Source of the DNA: JBDWFY01 sp965275915
GTDB taxonomy: Bacteria > Pseudomonadota > Alphaproteobacteria > Rhizobiales > Stappiaceae
Assembly (NCBI GenBank): GCA_965275915.1
Contig: CBDHYI010000006.1
Span: forward strand, 62,001-126,000
Length of the DNA: 64,000 nt
Direction: 5' to 3'
Shown here piece by piece: positions 25,367 through 34,748 of the stretch. Under the pieces are notes generated by a model that was not told the DNA's origin, did not search any database, and saw nothing but the letters and a program-made list of their open reading frames with translations. The position numbers and the translations under genes were made by a program. How positions within the stretch are numbered: the stretch's first letter is position 1; every line of letters begins with the position of its first letter.

Positions 25367-26236
25367 TCAGGTGTGCAACTGCCTTACCAATTCCTCGCCG
25401 TCAGCGTCCGGGAGGCTCCGGAAAGGCGGGAGGACCGAACGCCATACAGCGTTCTGACTTCGTCTTCCGACGAGATATTTGACCGCCGGAACAAGGTACG
25501 GGCCGGCAATCGTGTTACGTTGCCGTGCGATCTCCTGAACCGCTTTCGGTTCAGGGTTGGCTCTGTCGGCCCAGACCGGCGCGCAAAGAGGCGCTGTGAT
25601 ATTCACGGTCGCCGAAATACACCCGGCAAAGCCGGATTGATGCGCCTCGGCCAGCGATGTCTCTGAACTGGGAAAGACCCGGAAGCCGGAAACCCGGGAA
25701 AGTATGGTACGGCAGTAATCCAGGTCTCCCGAGGAGTCCTTGATGCCGGTAAAGCGGGCAGGCTGGTTCCGCGCAAGAGTGGCAATGACATCGATCGGGA
25801 TCGTAAGACCGGCCATTTGCGGGAAATTGTAGAAGTGGATTTCAATGGTTTCCTGAGCCAGTGCCTGATGTATTCTGGTGTACCAGTCGATCAGGCCGGC
25901 TTCGCTGACGGGCTTGTAGTAATAGGGCGGCAATATCAGAGCGGTGCCGTAGCCGAGCGAGGCGGCATGTCTGGTCAGGGAGATCGTTTCGCCAAAGGAT
26001 GGCGTGCCGGTTCCCACCATCAGACGATCCACTGTTAACTCTTCGGCCGCCCAAGTCATGACCGTCCTGCGATCATCATGGGTGAAGGAATTGGCCTCAC
26101 CGGTTGAGCCGAGAATGTTCAACCCGTCGCAACCGTTCGCAAGCGCCCATCGGCAATGCTCCAGGAACGGTTCCTTCAGGGGCTGTCCCGTTGAGTTCAT
26201 TGGAGTCGGAACTGCTGCAATAACGCCTTCCATCAA
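25367..26236 (-). CDS. DapA/NanA-family lyase or hydratase-aldolase
   Basis: 289 residues, class I aldolase TIM barrel of the dihydrodipicolinate synthase superfamily. Motifs: NILGSTGEANSF (substrate carboxylate site), catalytic Tyr in HFYNFPQM, Schiff-base Lys in TGIKDSSGD. Since it sits in a CoA/oxidoreductase/transporter cluster, a catabolic 2-oxo acid aldolase or hydratase-aldolase fits better than lysine synthesis. Its start overlaps the ferredoxin stop (ATGA). The exact substrate is unknown. Confidence 0.85.
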   Translation of the reverse strand: MMEGVIAAVPTPMNSTGQPLKEPFLEHCRWALANGCDGLNILGSTGEANSFTHDDRRTVMTWAAEELTVDRLMVGTGTPSFGETISLTRHAASLGYGTALILPPYYYKPVSEAGLIDWYTRIHQALAQETIEIHFYNFPQMAGLTIPIDVIATLARNQPARFTGIKDSSGDLDYCRTILSRVSGFRVFPSSETSLAEAHQSGFAGCISATVNITAPLCAPVWADRANPEPKAVQEIARQRNTIAGPYLVPAVKYLVGRRSQNAVWRSVLPPFRSLPDADGEELVRQLHT

Positions 26237-26583
26237 CTGTTATTCCCACTTTCACGGTTTGTGACTTTAAATGCTCCGAGCCCGGTTGGGTCAGAGAGTG
26301 CCGGTTGCCCCTTTTTCCAGCCGCCCGGGCTGAGGATGCTGCCGTCAGGTCCGCGAAAGGCGTCTTCGTTCAACTTCACAAAAACTGTTTCGTCTTGCGG
26401 AACCTCATCATCGTATCGAATGGCATCGACCGGGCAAATACTCTCGCACATACCGCATTCAATGCATTCGGTGGGATGGATGTAAAACATCCGCTCGCCC
26501 TCGTAAATGCAATCGACCGGGCACGATGTTGTGCAGATCCCGTCCTTAATGTCGACGCAGGGACTGATGATGACGAGAGTCAC
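26233..26583 (-). CDS. FdxA-like ferredoxin (7Fe/8Fe type)
   Basis: 116 residues. Cysteine pattern CVDIKDGICTTSCPVDCIYEG, then CIECGMCESICPVDAI, as in FdxA/mycobacterial-type ferredoxins with one [3Fe-4S] or [4Fe-4S] and one [4Fe-4S] cluster. A C-terminal tail of about 50 residues lacks cysteines. Probably the electron partner of an oxidoreductase in the same operon; 4-nt overlap with the DapA-family gene and 3 nt after the crotonase gene. Confidence 0.9.
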   Translation of the reverse strand: MTLVIISPCVDIKDGICTTSCPVDCIYEGERMFYIHPTECIECGMCESICPVDAIRYDDEVPQDETVFVKLNEDAFRGPDGSILSPGGWKKGQPALSDPTGLGAFKVTNRESGNNS

Positions 26584-26586
26584 GCC

Positions 26587-27363
26587 TCATTCTCCGCGCC
26601 AGAGCGGTTCGCGTTTTTCCCTGAACGCCTGAACGCCCTCGTTTGCGTCTTCTGAATCCAGTGCCGTCATCAATTCCGGAGTCCGGAGCGCATGGGCGAC
26701 CGTTGGCGACAGGCTCGCCGTTTCGCGCATTGTTGCCTTGATTGCTTTAAGGGACAGTGGCGCCGACTGCAGGATATTCGAAAGCCACTTATCGACTTCC
26801 TGATCCAGCTTATCAGGCGAAACAACACAATTGATCAGCCCCAGAGTCGCCAGTTCTTCCGCGCTCACCATGCGGCCTGTCATCATGATATCTGCCGCAA
26901 TGTTGCGCGGGACCAGCCGAGGAAGCAGGATCATGCCGCCGTCCAGCGGAACCCGGCCGACTTTTGCTTCAGGCAGTCCGAACTTCGCACCGTTTGAAGC
27001 GATGACGATATCGCATCCCAGCATCATTTCCATGCCGCCGCCCAGAGCCAACCCGTTGACACGCGCAATGACCGGCGTGTTGAGGCTTCGTCTGAAAGAC
27101 AGGGCCCCAAATCCATTGGGGTTTGACTGTGCCCAATAATCGACCCCCGACAGGCCGCTTTTTTCCTTAAGATCAGCGCCGGCACAGAAAGCGCGGTCGC
27201 CGGCGCCGGTAAGCACCACACAGCGTATCCACGAGTCGGCCTCGATTTTCTGCCAGATCTCCTCGAGCTCCGCCGTTGTCTGGGAATCCACCGCATTCAT
27301 CCGGTCGGGCCGGTTGATTGTCACCCGGGCGACATGTTCCTTAACTTCAAACAGGACGTTCAC
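26587..27363 (-). CDS. Enoyl-CoA hydratase/isomerase (crotonase) family
   Basis: 258 residues. Crotonase motifs include the start VARVTINRPDRMNAVD, the oxyanion segments FCAGADLKEKSG and GLALGGGMEMMLGCD, and FGLPEAKVGRVPLDGG. The reaction in this cluster is probably hydration or isomerisation of an acyl-CoA made by the neighbouring CoA-transferase. Its ATG overlaps the CoA-transferase stop by 4 nt. Confidence 0.9.
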   Translation of the reverse strand: MNVLFEVKEHVARVTINRPDRMNAVDSQTTAELEEIWQKIEADSWIRCVVLTGAGDRAFCAGADLKEKSGLSGVDYWAQSNPNGFGALSFRRSLNTPVIARVNGLALGGGMEMMLGCDIVIASNGAKFGLPEAKVGRVPLDGGMILLPRLVPRNIAADIMMTGRMVSAEELATLGLINCVVSPDKLDQEVDKWLSNILQSAPLSLKAIKATMRETASLSPTVAHALRTPELMTALDSEDANEGVQAFREKREPLWRGE

Positions 27364-28526
27364 TGGGCTGCCTCTTCGACCTGATCAAGGCCGATTTCTC
27401 TCAAGATTTCCCCGGTGTGTTCGCCGAGCCGGGGCGGTACATGGCGCACGGTCAACGGAGCGTCGCTCAGATGAACCGGAGAACCGACGAACGTTACCTC
27501 GCCAAGCAGAGGATGATCGATCTTTTGCAGCATGCCGTTGATCTCAGTCTGCGGGTCGTCCAGCGCCTCTTCCAGCGACCGGACCGGTGCACACAACAGA
27601 TCCTGGTCCTCCAACCGTTTGAGCCAATAGGATGTCGTATTGGTTGAAATCGCCTTGGCAAACGTCTTCTGCAAAAACGGTTTGTGGGCCCTTTGGCTGG
27701 ACAGGTTCGGATATTGCGATGACAGATCCTCGATTTCCAGCGCCGCGCAGATATCGCGCAACGGGTTTTGCTTGAACGCACCGACGATAACAACGGCGCC
27801 GTCAACGGTGTCAAAAACGCCGGTAAGCGGCATCGCCGCCCAGTTCAGAATTTCCCGGTGTTTGCTCCATTGAGCGGCTTCCTGCATCTGCATTGCGATC
27901 ATGCTGTCATAAAGCGAGACTTCGACTTTCTGCCCTTTGCCGGTTTTGTCGCGCATCAGAAGCGCTGCCAGAATTCCCTGTACGAGATGCATCCCCGCGG
28001 AGTAATCGCAGAGCGTCGTGGGATAGATTGATTTCGGAATTGACGGATCCGAGGTCTTTTCCATCACTCCGGTCATCGCCTGGGCCAGAACATCCTGACC
28101 GCCCTTATGCGCATAAGGGCCGCTCGAGCCAAATCCGGTGCCGGAGGCGCAGATAATCCGCGGGTTGATTTCGGACAGCGCGTCATAGCCAAATCCAAGC
28201 CGATCCATGACACCCGCACGGAAATTATCGACGACAACATCGGCGGTTTTCACGAGCGCGAAAACGGCAGCCTTGCCCTGTTCGGTTTTCGTGTCGATTG
28301 CGACCGAGCGTTTATTCCGGTTGAGCGAGGAATAAACCGCGTTGTTCATCGTCTCTTCGCTGGTCTCACCGTAAAAATTCCGAGACAGGTCGCCGGAATT
28401 CGGCCGTTCGATTTTGATGACATCGGCACCGAAATCTCCAAGCATCTGGGTGGCACTGGGGCCCATCATGACCTGGGTGAAGTCGATAATCCGAACACCT
28501 GTCAGCGGCATTACGTTGTCTGCCAT
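27360..28526 (-). CDS. Class III (CaiB/BaiF) CoA-transferase
   Basis: 388 residues, type III CoA-transferase fold: LTGVRIIDFTQVMMGPSATQ start, NRNKRSVAIDTKT, and a catalytic Asp expected in TTLCDYSAGMH. It would move CoA from a donor such as succinyl-CoA to the pathway acid, activating it for the crotonase encoded next. Ten nt separate it from the FAD oxidoreductase gene upstream. Confidence 0.92.
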   Translation of the reverse strand: MADNVMPLTGVRIIDFTQVMMGPSATQMLGDFGADVIKIERPNSGDLSRNFYGETSEETMNNAVYSSLNRNKRSVAIDTKTEQGKAAVFALVKTADVVVDNFRAGVMDRLGFGYDALSEINPRIICASGTGFGSSGPYAHKGGQDVLAQAMTGVMEKTSDPSIPKSIYPTTLCDYSAGMHLVQGILAALLMRDKTGKGQKVEVSLYDSMIAMQMQEAAQWSKHREILNWAAMPLTGVFDTVDGAVVIVGAFKQNPLRDICAALEIEDLSSQYPNLSSQRAHKPFLQKTFAKAISTNTTSYWLKRLEDQDLLCAPVRSLEEALDDPQTEINGMLQKIDHPLLGEVTFVGSPVHLSDAPLTVRHVPPRLGEHTGEILREIGLDQVEEAAQ

Positions 28527-28536
28527 TTCATATTCC

Positions 28537-29904
28537 TTATTCTGCCGGTTCGGCCGATTTGATTAGGGCATTGGCCGACGGAACGTCACCCGGATCGGCA
28601 CCTTGAGCCCGCATTTGCTTTTGAATGTCCCGATAATCGACGTCGCGCAGCGCCGCATCGGATTGGATTGCCAGAGCCGTTGCGACGCCCGACGCCTCGC
28701 CCTGCGCCATACAGGGGGGAATCTCTCGGGACAGTTTCTGAGCATCGCTGTCGACCGAATAGTGGCGTCCGGCGACAATCAGATTGTCGATATTCTTGGG
28801 CAGCAGCGACCGGTAGGGGGTGTAGTAGTCCCGGCCACGACAGACCGTGTCCTCGAAATAGAGGCGCGACTGCACATCTTCCTTGGTGACGATGTACTCT
28901 CCCTGAAGCAGGCGGGTCTGCCGGATGCCCATCTGTTCCGCCGCGCCGAGCATCCTGGCATTTTCAAAGCCGGGAATATTTTCGCGGGCAAAGGCGAGCA
29001 GGTTCATCATCCGCTCGCGCCCTTCATACTCCGCGGCCACCATATGTTCCGGAGAGAGCCCGTCATATCCGGGCATGTGCGGGCAATTGCACCAGACGAT
29101 ACCGGGCAGGGGCGTTTTCAGCCACCACATGCCCCATGCGCCGCCGATAACGCGACGGGCCTGACGGTCCAGTTTCTTGTATTCCTCCGGATTGGCATAT
29201 TCGAACGCCTCGGCTTTTTCGGTATCGACATCCATCAGCCGGAACACGGTCGTGACAATGAATTGCCCTGTCGTGTATTCGGCGCCGGCGGCGACACCGA
29301 CATCGAGATCTCCGGTGGCATCGACGATCATTTTTGCGCGTATCGCCTGACGGCCCAGTTTCGTCTGGGCAACGACGCCGGTGATTTTTCCGCCTTCCCT
29401 TAGGACATCGGAAAACCAGGAATGAAGTCTTAGATTAACGCCGGCCTCGCGCACCATATCCAGGCTGACCCGTTTCCACGCGTCAGGATCGAATGCGACG
29501 GCGTGAATGATCGGTTGGGGCATCATGGCCTTATGAAAGTCGATGCATCCCCAGCGCGACCATTTTTGCCACATCTCCCAATTCGTCTGGCAATCCTCCG
29601 GCGGCGGGTAGACGGCAGCGTCCTGTTTTTCAAGACGCTCGACAAATTCGGTGACGAGACCGGTCGTGACAATTTCGTTGCCCTCATTGACCATATCGTC
29701 AAGCACCAGCACCATGCCGCCCGAGGCCATGCCACCCAGATGGTGATAGCGCTCAAGGAGTGTAACGGAACAGCCGTTTCTGGCGGCGGAGACGGCGGCA
29801 CAATGACCCGCCGGTCCCGCGCCCACAACCACCACATCGCAATCGGCGACAACCGGCACCTGACAGCCTGCCAGAGTGCAATAGGTTTGATGACGTTCTG
29901 TCAT
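28537..29904 (-). CDS. FAD-dependent oxidoreductase
   Basis: 455 residues, FAD_oxidored family: the dinucleotide motif VVVVGAGPAGHCAA near residues 24-37, LLERYHHLGGMASGG following, and a C-terminal VAGRHYSVDSDAQK segment typical of proteins that bind FAD with a loose fumarate-reductase/dehydrogenase relation. No signal peptide, so cytosolic. Substrate unknown; the operon suggests oxidation or reduction of the imported compound before CoA activation. Confidence 0.88.
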   Translation of the reverse strand: MTERHQTYCTLAGCQVPVVADCDVVVVGAGPAGHCAAVSAARNGCSVTLLERYHHLGGMASGGMVLVLDDMVNEGNEIVTTGLVTEFVERLEKQDAAVYPPPEDCQTNWEMWQKWSRWGCIDFHKAMMPQPIIHAVAFDPDAWKRVSLDMVREAGVNLRLHSWFSDVLREGGKITGVVAQTKLGRQAIRAKMIVDATGDLDVGVAAGAEYTTGQFIVTTVFRLMDVDTEKAEAFEYANPEEYKKLDRQARRVIGGAWGMWWLKTPLPGIVWCNCPHMPGYDGLSPEHMVAAEYEGRERMMNLLAFARENIPGFENARMLGAAEQMGIRQTRLLQGEYIVTKEDVQSRLYFEDTVCRGRDYYTPYRSLLPKNIDNLIVAGRHYSVDSDAQKLSREIPPCMAQGEASGVATALAIQSDAALRDVDYRDIQKQMRAQGADPGDVPSANALIKSAEPAE

Positions 29905-29952
29905 GGATCTCCTCCAATTTGCCGATGTCGTTTGGGTGTCAGTCGCACCGGC

Positions 29953-30768
29953 CTACCAGCGAACAATGAGTTTTTCGGTGATCGTCACGCCTGCAAACAG
30001 AAGGACCGAGAGCCCGGATGACAGGAACACGGTGGCGTAAAGTAAGGACGACCGGAAATTGAATGTGCTGTCGATGATCAGCGCCCCAAGGCCCAGATCC
30101 GCTCCGACCCATTCGCCGACAATGGCACCGATCACGCATGTGGTTGCCGCGATCTTCAAAGCGGAGAAAAGGAACGGCAACGAGGACGGCAGCCGGATCT
30201 TCCAGAAAACTTCCGACTTTGAGGCGGACAGTATCCGGGCGAGCTCCAGCGTTTGCGGGCTGACGGACTGCAGCCCCCTCACCATGTTCACAAGAGTCGG
30301 AAAGAAGCAGATCAGGGCCGCAATGACCACTTTTGCAGTCAGTCCCGCACCGAAAATCAGAACGAGGATCGGGGCAATCGCCAAAATCGGAATGGTGTTG
30401 ATAAACACCGCTATCGGAAAGAAGGCCTTCTCGATTGTCCGGCTATGAACAAAGGCAATTGCGATCAGAACCGCCGTCATGTTGCCCAAGATGAAGCCTA
30501 GGACGCTTTCGATAAATGTGGGCACAAAGTTGCGCATCAGCAGGGGGAACTCGGCGACGAAAGTTGCAGCTACGTCGCTCGGTGCAGGGGCAATATAGGG
30601 CGGAACCCCGAACAGCCGGACCCCGAACTGCCAGATCAGCACAAGTGCGATCACCGTACCGATCGGTGTTACGACATTTCCGAACTGCGATTGCCTGGCC
30701 CGGACCGCCTCGGCTTTCGAGGTGTTGTTCTGAACCTGCGCGGTGGTTTCGGCGACATCCATCAGCAT
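29953..30768 (-). CDS. ABC transporter permease (SsuC/TauC-like)
   Basis: 271 residues with about six membrane helices and the EAA loop (ELARILSASKSEVFWKIRLP). It belongs to the nitrate/sulfonate/taurine/pyrimidine-precursor importer group. Its start overlaps the ATPase gene by a few nt. The 48-nt gap to the FAD gene holds a GGAG site and nothing else. Confidence 0.92.
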   Translation of the reverse strand: MLMDVAETTAQVQNNTSKAEAVRARQSQFGNVVTPIGTVIALVLIWQFGVRLFGVPPYIAPAPSDVAATFVAEFPLLMRNFVPTFIESVLGFILGNMTAVLIAIAFVHSRTIEKAFFPIAVFINTIPILAIAPILVLIFGAGLTAKVVIAALICFFPTLVNMVRGLQSVSPQTLELARILSASKSEVFWKIRLPSSLPFLFSALKIAATTCVIGAIVGEWVGADLGLGALIIDSTFNFRSSLLYATVFLSSGLSVLLFAGVTITEKLIVRW

Positions 30769-31565
30769 GTCTCCAGAAGTTCGCGCAGATATGCGGTGTA
30801 ACGCGTGAATTCGGGCGTATCGCGTATCTTGAGATTTCGAGGATAAGGCAGGTCGATATCAACGACTTCTTTCAGTCTTCCGGGATGAGCCTGCAGCATA
30901 AGGACTTTCTGGCCGAGAAAAACGGCTTCGGATATTGAGTGCGTGACAAACAGGATCGTCACGCCGGTCTCCTGCCAGATTTCCAACAGCTGAAGATTAA
31001 GCAGATCGCGCTTCATCTCGTCGAGGGCACCGAAGGGTTCATCCATCAGCAACAGTTTGGGTTGACAGACGAGTGCCCGCGCAATCGATACCCGCTGGCG
31101 CATACCGCCAGACAATTCCCTGGGCAGTGCGTCCTCTCTTCCCTCAAGCCCGACAAGTTTCAGCAGGTCCTTCGGTGTGCGATCACCGACCGGCAGCTCA
31201 ATGCCGCGCGTTCTTCCTATCTCAAGCGGCAGTTCGACATTTTTCAGTGCAGAGCGCCAGGGCAGAAGCGTGGCATCCTGGAAAACGAAAGCAAACTCAC
31301 GCGCAAGTCGCGCTTCCTTGGTCGACTTGCCCAGAACGCTGACCTCACCGGAGGCGGCCGGGATCAAATCGGACACAAGCCTCAGGAGCGTGGATTTTCC
31401 GCAGCCTGACGGTCCCAGAATGGTCCAGAAATTGCCGGCCTCGATATCGAGGCTGAGGTTCGAAAGCGCAAGGAATGAGCCAAATTTGACCGATGCATTG
31501 CGAAGGGATGCGGCGGGAGGGGAGGTTCCTCCGACCGCCTGAACTGAGCCGCTCATTGAAGTCAA
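30762..31565 (-). CDS. ABC transporter ATP-binding protein (SsuB/TauB-like)
   Basis: 267 residues: Walker A GPSGCGKSTLL, signature LSGGMRQR, Walker B LLLMDEPFGALDE, switch histidine in VTHSISEA. It powers uptake through the neighbouring permease. Its ATG overlaps the binding-protein stop by 4 nt. Confidence 0.94.
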   Translation of the reverse strand: MTSMSGSVQAVGGTSPPAASLRNASVKFGSFLALSNLSLDIEAGNFWTILGPSGCGKSTLLRLVSDLIPAASGEVSVLGKSTKEARLAREFAFVFQDATLLPWRSALKNVELPLEIGRTRGIELPVGDRTPKDLLKLVGLEGREDALPRELSGGMRQRVSIARALVCQPKLLLMDEPFGALDEMKRDLLNLQLLEIWQETGVTILFVTHSISEAVFLGQKVLMLQAHPGRLKEVVDIDLPYPRNLKIRDTPEFTRYTAYLRELLETC

Positions 31566-32605
31566 CCATATTTGGGGCGAACATCCGCCGTGGCGTCCAG
31601 AATGGACAAGGTCATGATATCATCGACCTTCGGTGCGGCGTTCTTGAACTGTTCCAAACTGTCATAGGCATCGATCTGGGCTTGCCAGTTGTCTTTTGTC
31701 ATGGTGCCCCAGCCGTTCTTCGATGTCCGGTCGTTGAAGGAATAGCCCAACACCAGATCGACGGCCTGCATCTCGCTCTCCCTGTTGAGATTGGGATAAC
31801 GTTCAACAAGGGCATCGACGCCTTTTTCCGGATTTTCATGCACCCAGCCCCAGCCGCGGGAGATCGCGCGGATCGCCGCTGCAATCTTGTCGCTATGCTC
31901 AGCGAGGACATCGTCGGTGGTATAATAGGGATTGGCATAGAGCTGAATGCCGCTGTCCCAGAGTGTCATGTCCACACGATCATCTCCCAGAATCGAGAGC
32001 GCGCCGGTATTGGTTTTCCAGCCGGTCACGACATCGACCTGGCCGGTCATCAACGGTCCCATGTCGCCGCCCATGACCGAAACTTCCACCTGGTCCTCTG
32101 CGATGCCGTTCCTGGCGAGAAGCGCCCTGAGAAGAATCCGCGCGGTTCCCTGCGTTGCAACTTTTTTGCCGATCAGGTCCTTCGGCTCCCGGGCAGGGGA
32201 TCTCTCGAGCGAAAAGTAGGTGAAAGGGTGCTGCTGGTAACCCGCAGCGACGCACTTAATCGGAACGCCGGCAGATCTGGCGAGCATCAGTGAAGGGCTT
32301 GAGGAAATCGAACCGAAATTGTTTGCGCCCGAAGCGACAGACGCGACGCCGTCAATGTTCGGTCCCCCGGGGATGATTTCAAGTGCAAGCCCCTCTTCAG
32401 CAAAATAGCCGAGCTTGTCGGCAGCGACTTCCCCCAGGACACCGTTCGATGCCAGCCAACCCAGCTGCATGCGAATTGTAAATGGATCGGACGCTCGTCC
32501 CGGAACGACTGTCAAAAACGTTCCCGCAGTTGCCAGCCCGGCTGCCGCTCCAAGTCCTTTCAGCACTGTCCTGCGGTCGATCCCACCCGAATGTCTTTTT
32601 GCCAT
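31562..32605 (-). CDS. ABC transporter substrate-binding protein (NMT1/THI5-like), Tat-exported
   Basis: 347 residues. The N-terminus has a twin-arginine signal (DRRTVLKGLG), then an NMT1/SsuA-type binding fold (QLGWLASNGVLGEVAADKLGYFAEEGL, GVPIKCVAAG). Ligands of this group include sulfonates, pyrimidine precursors and aromatic or nitrile compounds; none can be chosen from sequence alone. First gene of the catabolic operon, transcribed away from the LysR gene. Confidence 0.92.
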   Translation of the reverse strand: MAKRHSGGIDRRTVLKGLGAAAGLATAGTFLTVVPGRASDPFTIRMQLGWLASNGVLGEVAADKLGYFAEEGLALEIIPGGPNIDGVASVASGANNFGSISSSPSLMLARSAGVPIKCVAAGYQQHPFTYFSLERSPAREPKDLIGKKVATQGTARILLRALLARNGIAEDQVEVSVMGGDMGPLMTGQVDVVTGWKTNTGALSILGDDRVDMTLWDSGIQLYANPYYTTDDVLAEHSDKIAAAIRAISRGWGWVHENPEKGVDALVERYPNLNRESEMQAVDLVLGYSFNDRTSKNGWGTMTKDNWQAQIDAYDSLEQFKNAAPKVDDIMTLSILDATADVRPKYG

Positions 32606-32712
32606 CTGCTACCACTCCTGAAGAAAACTGCCGATTTATCTCTGACTATTTTGCTTTTATCGGAGCGTACCCGAGACTAAGGTGATTTAAGAAGGATCAA
32701 ATATTGCTAACT

Positions 32713-32733
32713 GTGGTGCGGAATCTGCACCAC
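32713..32733. promoter_or_regulatory. LysR-type operator palindrome
   Basis: GTGGTGC (32713-32719), 7-nt spacer, GCACCAC (32727-32733): a perfect dyad in the 141-nt divergent region, ending 13 nt before the LysR ATG and about 108 nt from the transporter gene. Its size and place fit a LysR recognition site that autoregulates and activates the divergent operon. Confidence 0.65.
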
Positions 32734-32746
32734 CCCGCTGGTCTCA

Positions 32747-33667
32747 ATGGGTGGCGAAACGATGCACGACACATTTCTGAGATTTTTCGATGAAGTCGCG
32801 CGACAGGGACCGATACGAAAAGCAGCGGGTGTGTTGAATGTGTCCTCGACATCAATCAACCGCAAAATCATAAGCACCGAGGAACGCCTCGGCGTGCGCC
32901 TGTTTCATCGCTCGCCCGAAGGCGTCAAGCTGACAAATGCCGGGTCCGTGGTTCTGGAACACTGCCGCCAGACGCTTTTTGAATACGAGCGGGTGCAATT
33001 GCTGATCGACGACATCCGGGATATGCGATCGGGACATTTCAATATTCTGGCCCTTGATTCCATAGCGCTTGGCCTCCTGCCCGAGGCGCTGGGCCGCTTC
33101 AGCGAAAGCTATCCGGAAATCACCTATTCGGTCGCAACCGCGCAACCTGATGAAATTATTGCCGGCATACGGAACGAGGAAGCGGATATCGGGCTGTCAT
33201 TCTGTAACGATATTCAGCCTGACGTCCGCACCCTTGCCGAAAAGTCCACACCACTTGGGGCCGTGATGCTCCCCAATCATCCGCTGGCAGAACGAAGCAC
33301 TCTCAGTCTCAACGATATCGCCGGTTATCCCAAAGTCCGCTCCATCGATGCACGAGGCGGCAATTCGATCATCAATCAGATCACAGCCGAGCAGACGAAG
33401 TCATTTTCAGCAAAAATCTTCACGAACTCGTTGCCGCTGGCAAAACAGATGATCCTGCAGGGCAGGGGGATCGGGCTTTATACAAAGATCGGTTTTCTCA
33501 ATGAAATAGAGGCCGGCGCTCTAAGGTTTGTGCCGCTGGATACCGAATTTCTCAGTCGTCTGAGAATTGGGGTGATCGTTTCATCGCGTATGGGTATGGG
33601 TCCCGCCAAACACCTGGTGTGCGACGAGCTGATTAAATCGCTGAAGGCAATAAAACTGGATTCCTGA
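32747..33667 (+). CDS. LysR-family transcriptional regulator
   Basis: 306 residues: N-terminal winged HTH (FLRFFDEVARQGPIRKAAGVLNVSS, about 5-65) and a two-lobed effector domain. A second ATG at 32762 is possible. The HTH sequence GPIRKAAG is less canonical than the usual GSFTAAA pattern. Divergent from the transporter and catabolic genes, so it most likely controls them in response to their substrate. Confidence 0.92.
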   Translation: MGGETMHDTFLRFFDEVARQGPIRKAAGVLNVSSTSINRKIISTEERLGVRLFHRSPEGVKLTNAGSVVLEHCRQTLFEYERVQLLIDDIRDMRSGHFNILALDSIALGLLPEALGRFSESYPEITYSVATAQPDEIIAGIRNEEADIGLSFCNDIQPDVRTLAEKSTPLGAVMLPNHPLAERSTLSLNDIAGYPKVRSIDARGGNSIINQITAEQTKSFSAKIFTNSLPLAKQMILQGRGIGLYTKIGFLNEIEAGALRFVPLDTEFLSRLRIGVIVSSRMGMGPAKHLVCDELIKSLKAIKLDS

Positions 33668-33715
33668 GCGGGGCCAAGGGCGTATATGAGAAACCTCGAC
33701 GGAGGTTTCTTGACC

Positions 33716-34048
33716 CTAACCGCCGCGCAATGAGCGGATCCTTGGGTCTGAAGCTTCTCTGACCGGTTCCGGATCTCCGGAAAACTGAATGCCAATTTCC
33801 CGGGTCGTCCGCCAGACAACGCGTCCGGGGACAATTTTTTCATCTGACTTCGTGAACAGATGAATTGTTTCCGGCACATCCTTGCTGTCAATGACCCGCA
33901 GCTTCGCACCGTTGCCGGTCAAGTCCCGGATCGTGCAGTCCATAATGAAGCTGCCGCCGCCGAAGACAATTTTTCCGCCCTTCAGCATACGATGACGAAT
34001 ATCCCGTCTCCGGTCGTCAGATAGAGGCGTGTCTTCCATGATCAGCAA
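33716..34048 (-). CDS. PilZ-domain protein
   Basis: 110 residues, a stand-alone PilZ domain: arginine box DRRRDIRHR followed by IRDLTGNGAKLRV, which matches the D/NxSxxG box with Thr for Ser. These bind cyclic di-GMP in many but not all members. An ATG at 34039 is an alternative start. Convergent with the LysR gene; the short gap between them has no other feature. Confidence 0.85.
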   Translation of the reverse strand: MLIMEDTPLSDDRRRDIRHRMLKGGKIVFGGGSFIMDCTIRDLTGNGAKLRVIDSKDVPETIHLFTKSDEKIVPGRVVWRTTREIGIQFSGDPEPVREASDPRIRSLRGG

Positions 34049-34177
34049 TCCTTGCAGGAACGAATACCAACAGGCTGAAACTATAAGGTAAGTCGTAAAT
34101 AAATTCGATACACGCGTGAGCGACGCGTCGGATTATCTGTCGAAAACCAATCCTGCGCTGAAACCGGCGATCCAATG

Positions 34178-34519
34178 TCAGTCGGATTTTCTGGCACAGT
34201 CAATGCAGGTCAGCGCGGCCGGATCGATCATCAGCCTCTTTTCGTCAATATCTTCGCCGCACGAAAGACAATAGCCGTACTCGTTTTCGTCGATCCGTCT
34301 GAGAGCCGCCTTTATTTTTTCGATTTGAGACTGACGCTGACGTTCGGATGCGATAGCCATTGCCTGCATCTGCAAGGCATCCATCCGCGACAGACGCCCG
34401 ACCGATTGCTGGTCCAGGGCGACCGGAGCCCGGTCGGTTTCCGACAGCTGCTGCAGTGCCTCAAGTTCCTGTTTTTGTTCACAAAGAATTTTTTTTGCCT
34501 TCTTAAGCGGGAAAGTCAT
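34178..34519 (-). CDS. DksA/TraR-type C4 zinc finger protein
   Basis: 113 residues from ATG 34519: a coiled-coil N-terminus (about 5-70) and a CLSC...CIDC zinc finger (about 84-108) as in short TraR/DksA proteins that act on RNA polymerase. Upstream in-frame codons to 34639 lack family features. The 130-nt gap to the PilZ gene shows nothing. Confidence 0.88.
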   Translation of the reverse strand: MTFPLKKAKKILCEQKQELEALQQLSETDRAPVALDQQSVGRLSRMDALQMQAMAIASERQRQSQIEKIKAALRRIDENEYGYCLSCGEDIDEKRLMIDPAALTCIDCARKSD

Positions 34520-34748
34520 GATGTCTATCCTTCCCTTAGCCGCCTTGTGAAGTGCTCGTATCCGCGGGAGATGCCCGCACGATCCTGCGACACTTCGATC
34601 CTGCCCCATCAGTTTTCCACTAGAAACGCCTTTGTTCAATCTTTATTGTTCGCGCAGAGCTGAGCCCCGTGTCCGGCATGTAGTGAACGGCTCAAATGTT
34701 GACGGCAACAAACATTCGTTTGATTGGCAAAATGGCGGTATATTTTCC

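Noticed and set aside
28603..29403. 266-codon plus-strand open frame
   Set aside because: Antisense to the FAD oxidoreductase gene with no motif of its own.
34716..34729. FNR-like site before nnrU (TTTGATTGGCAAAA)
   Set aside because: Only the left half-site matches; the right half is too divergent.
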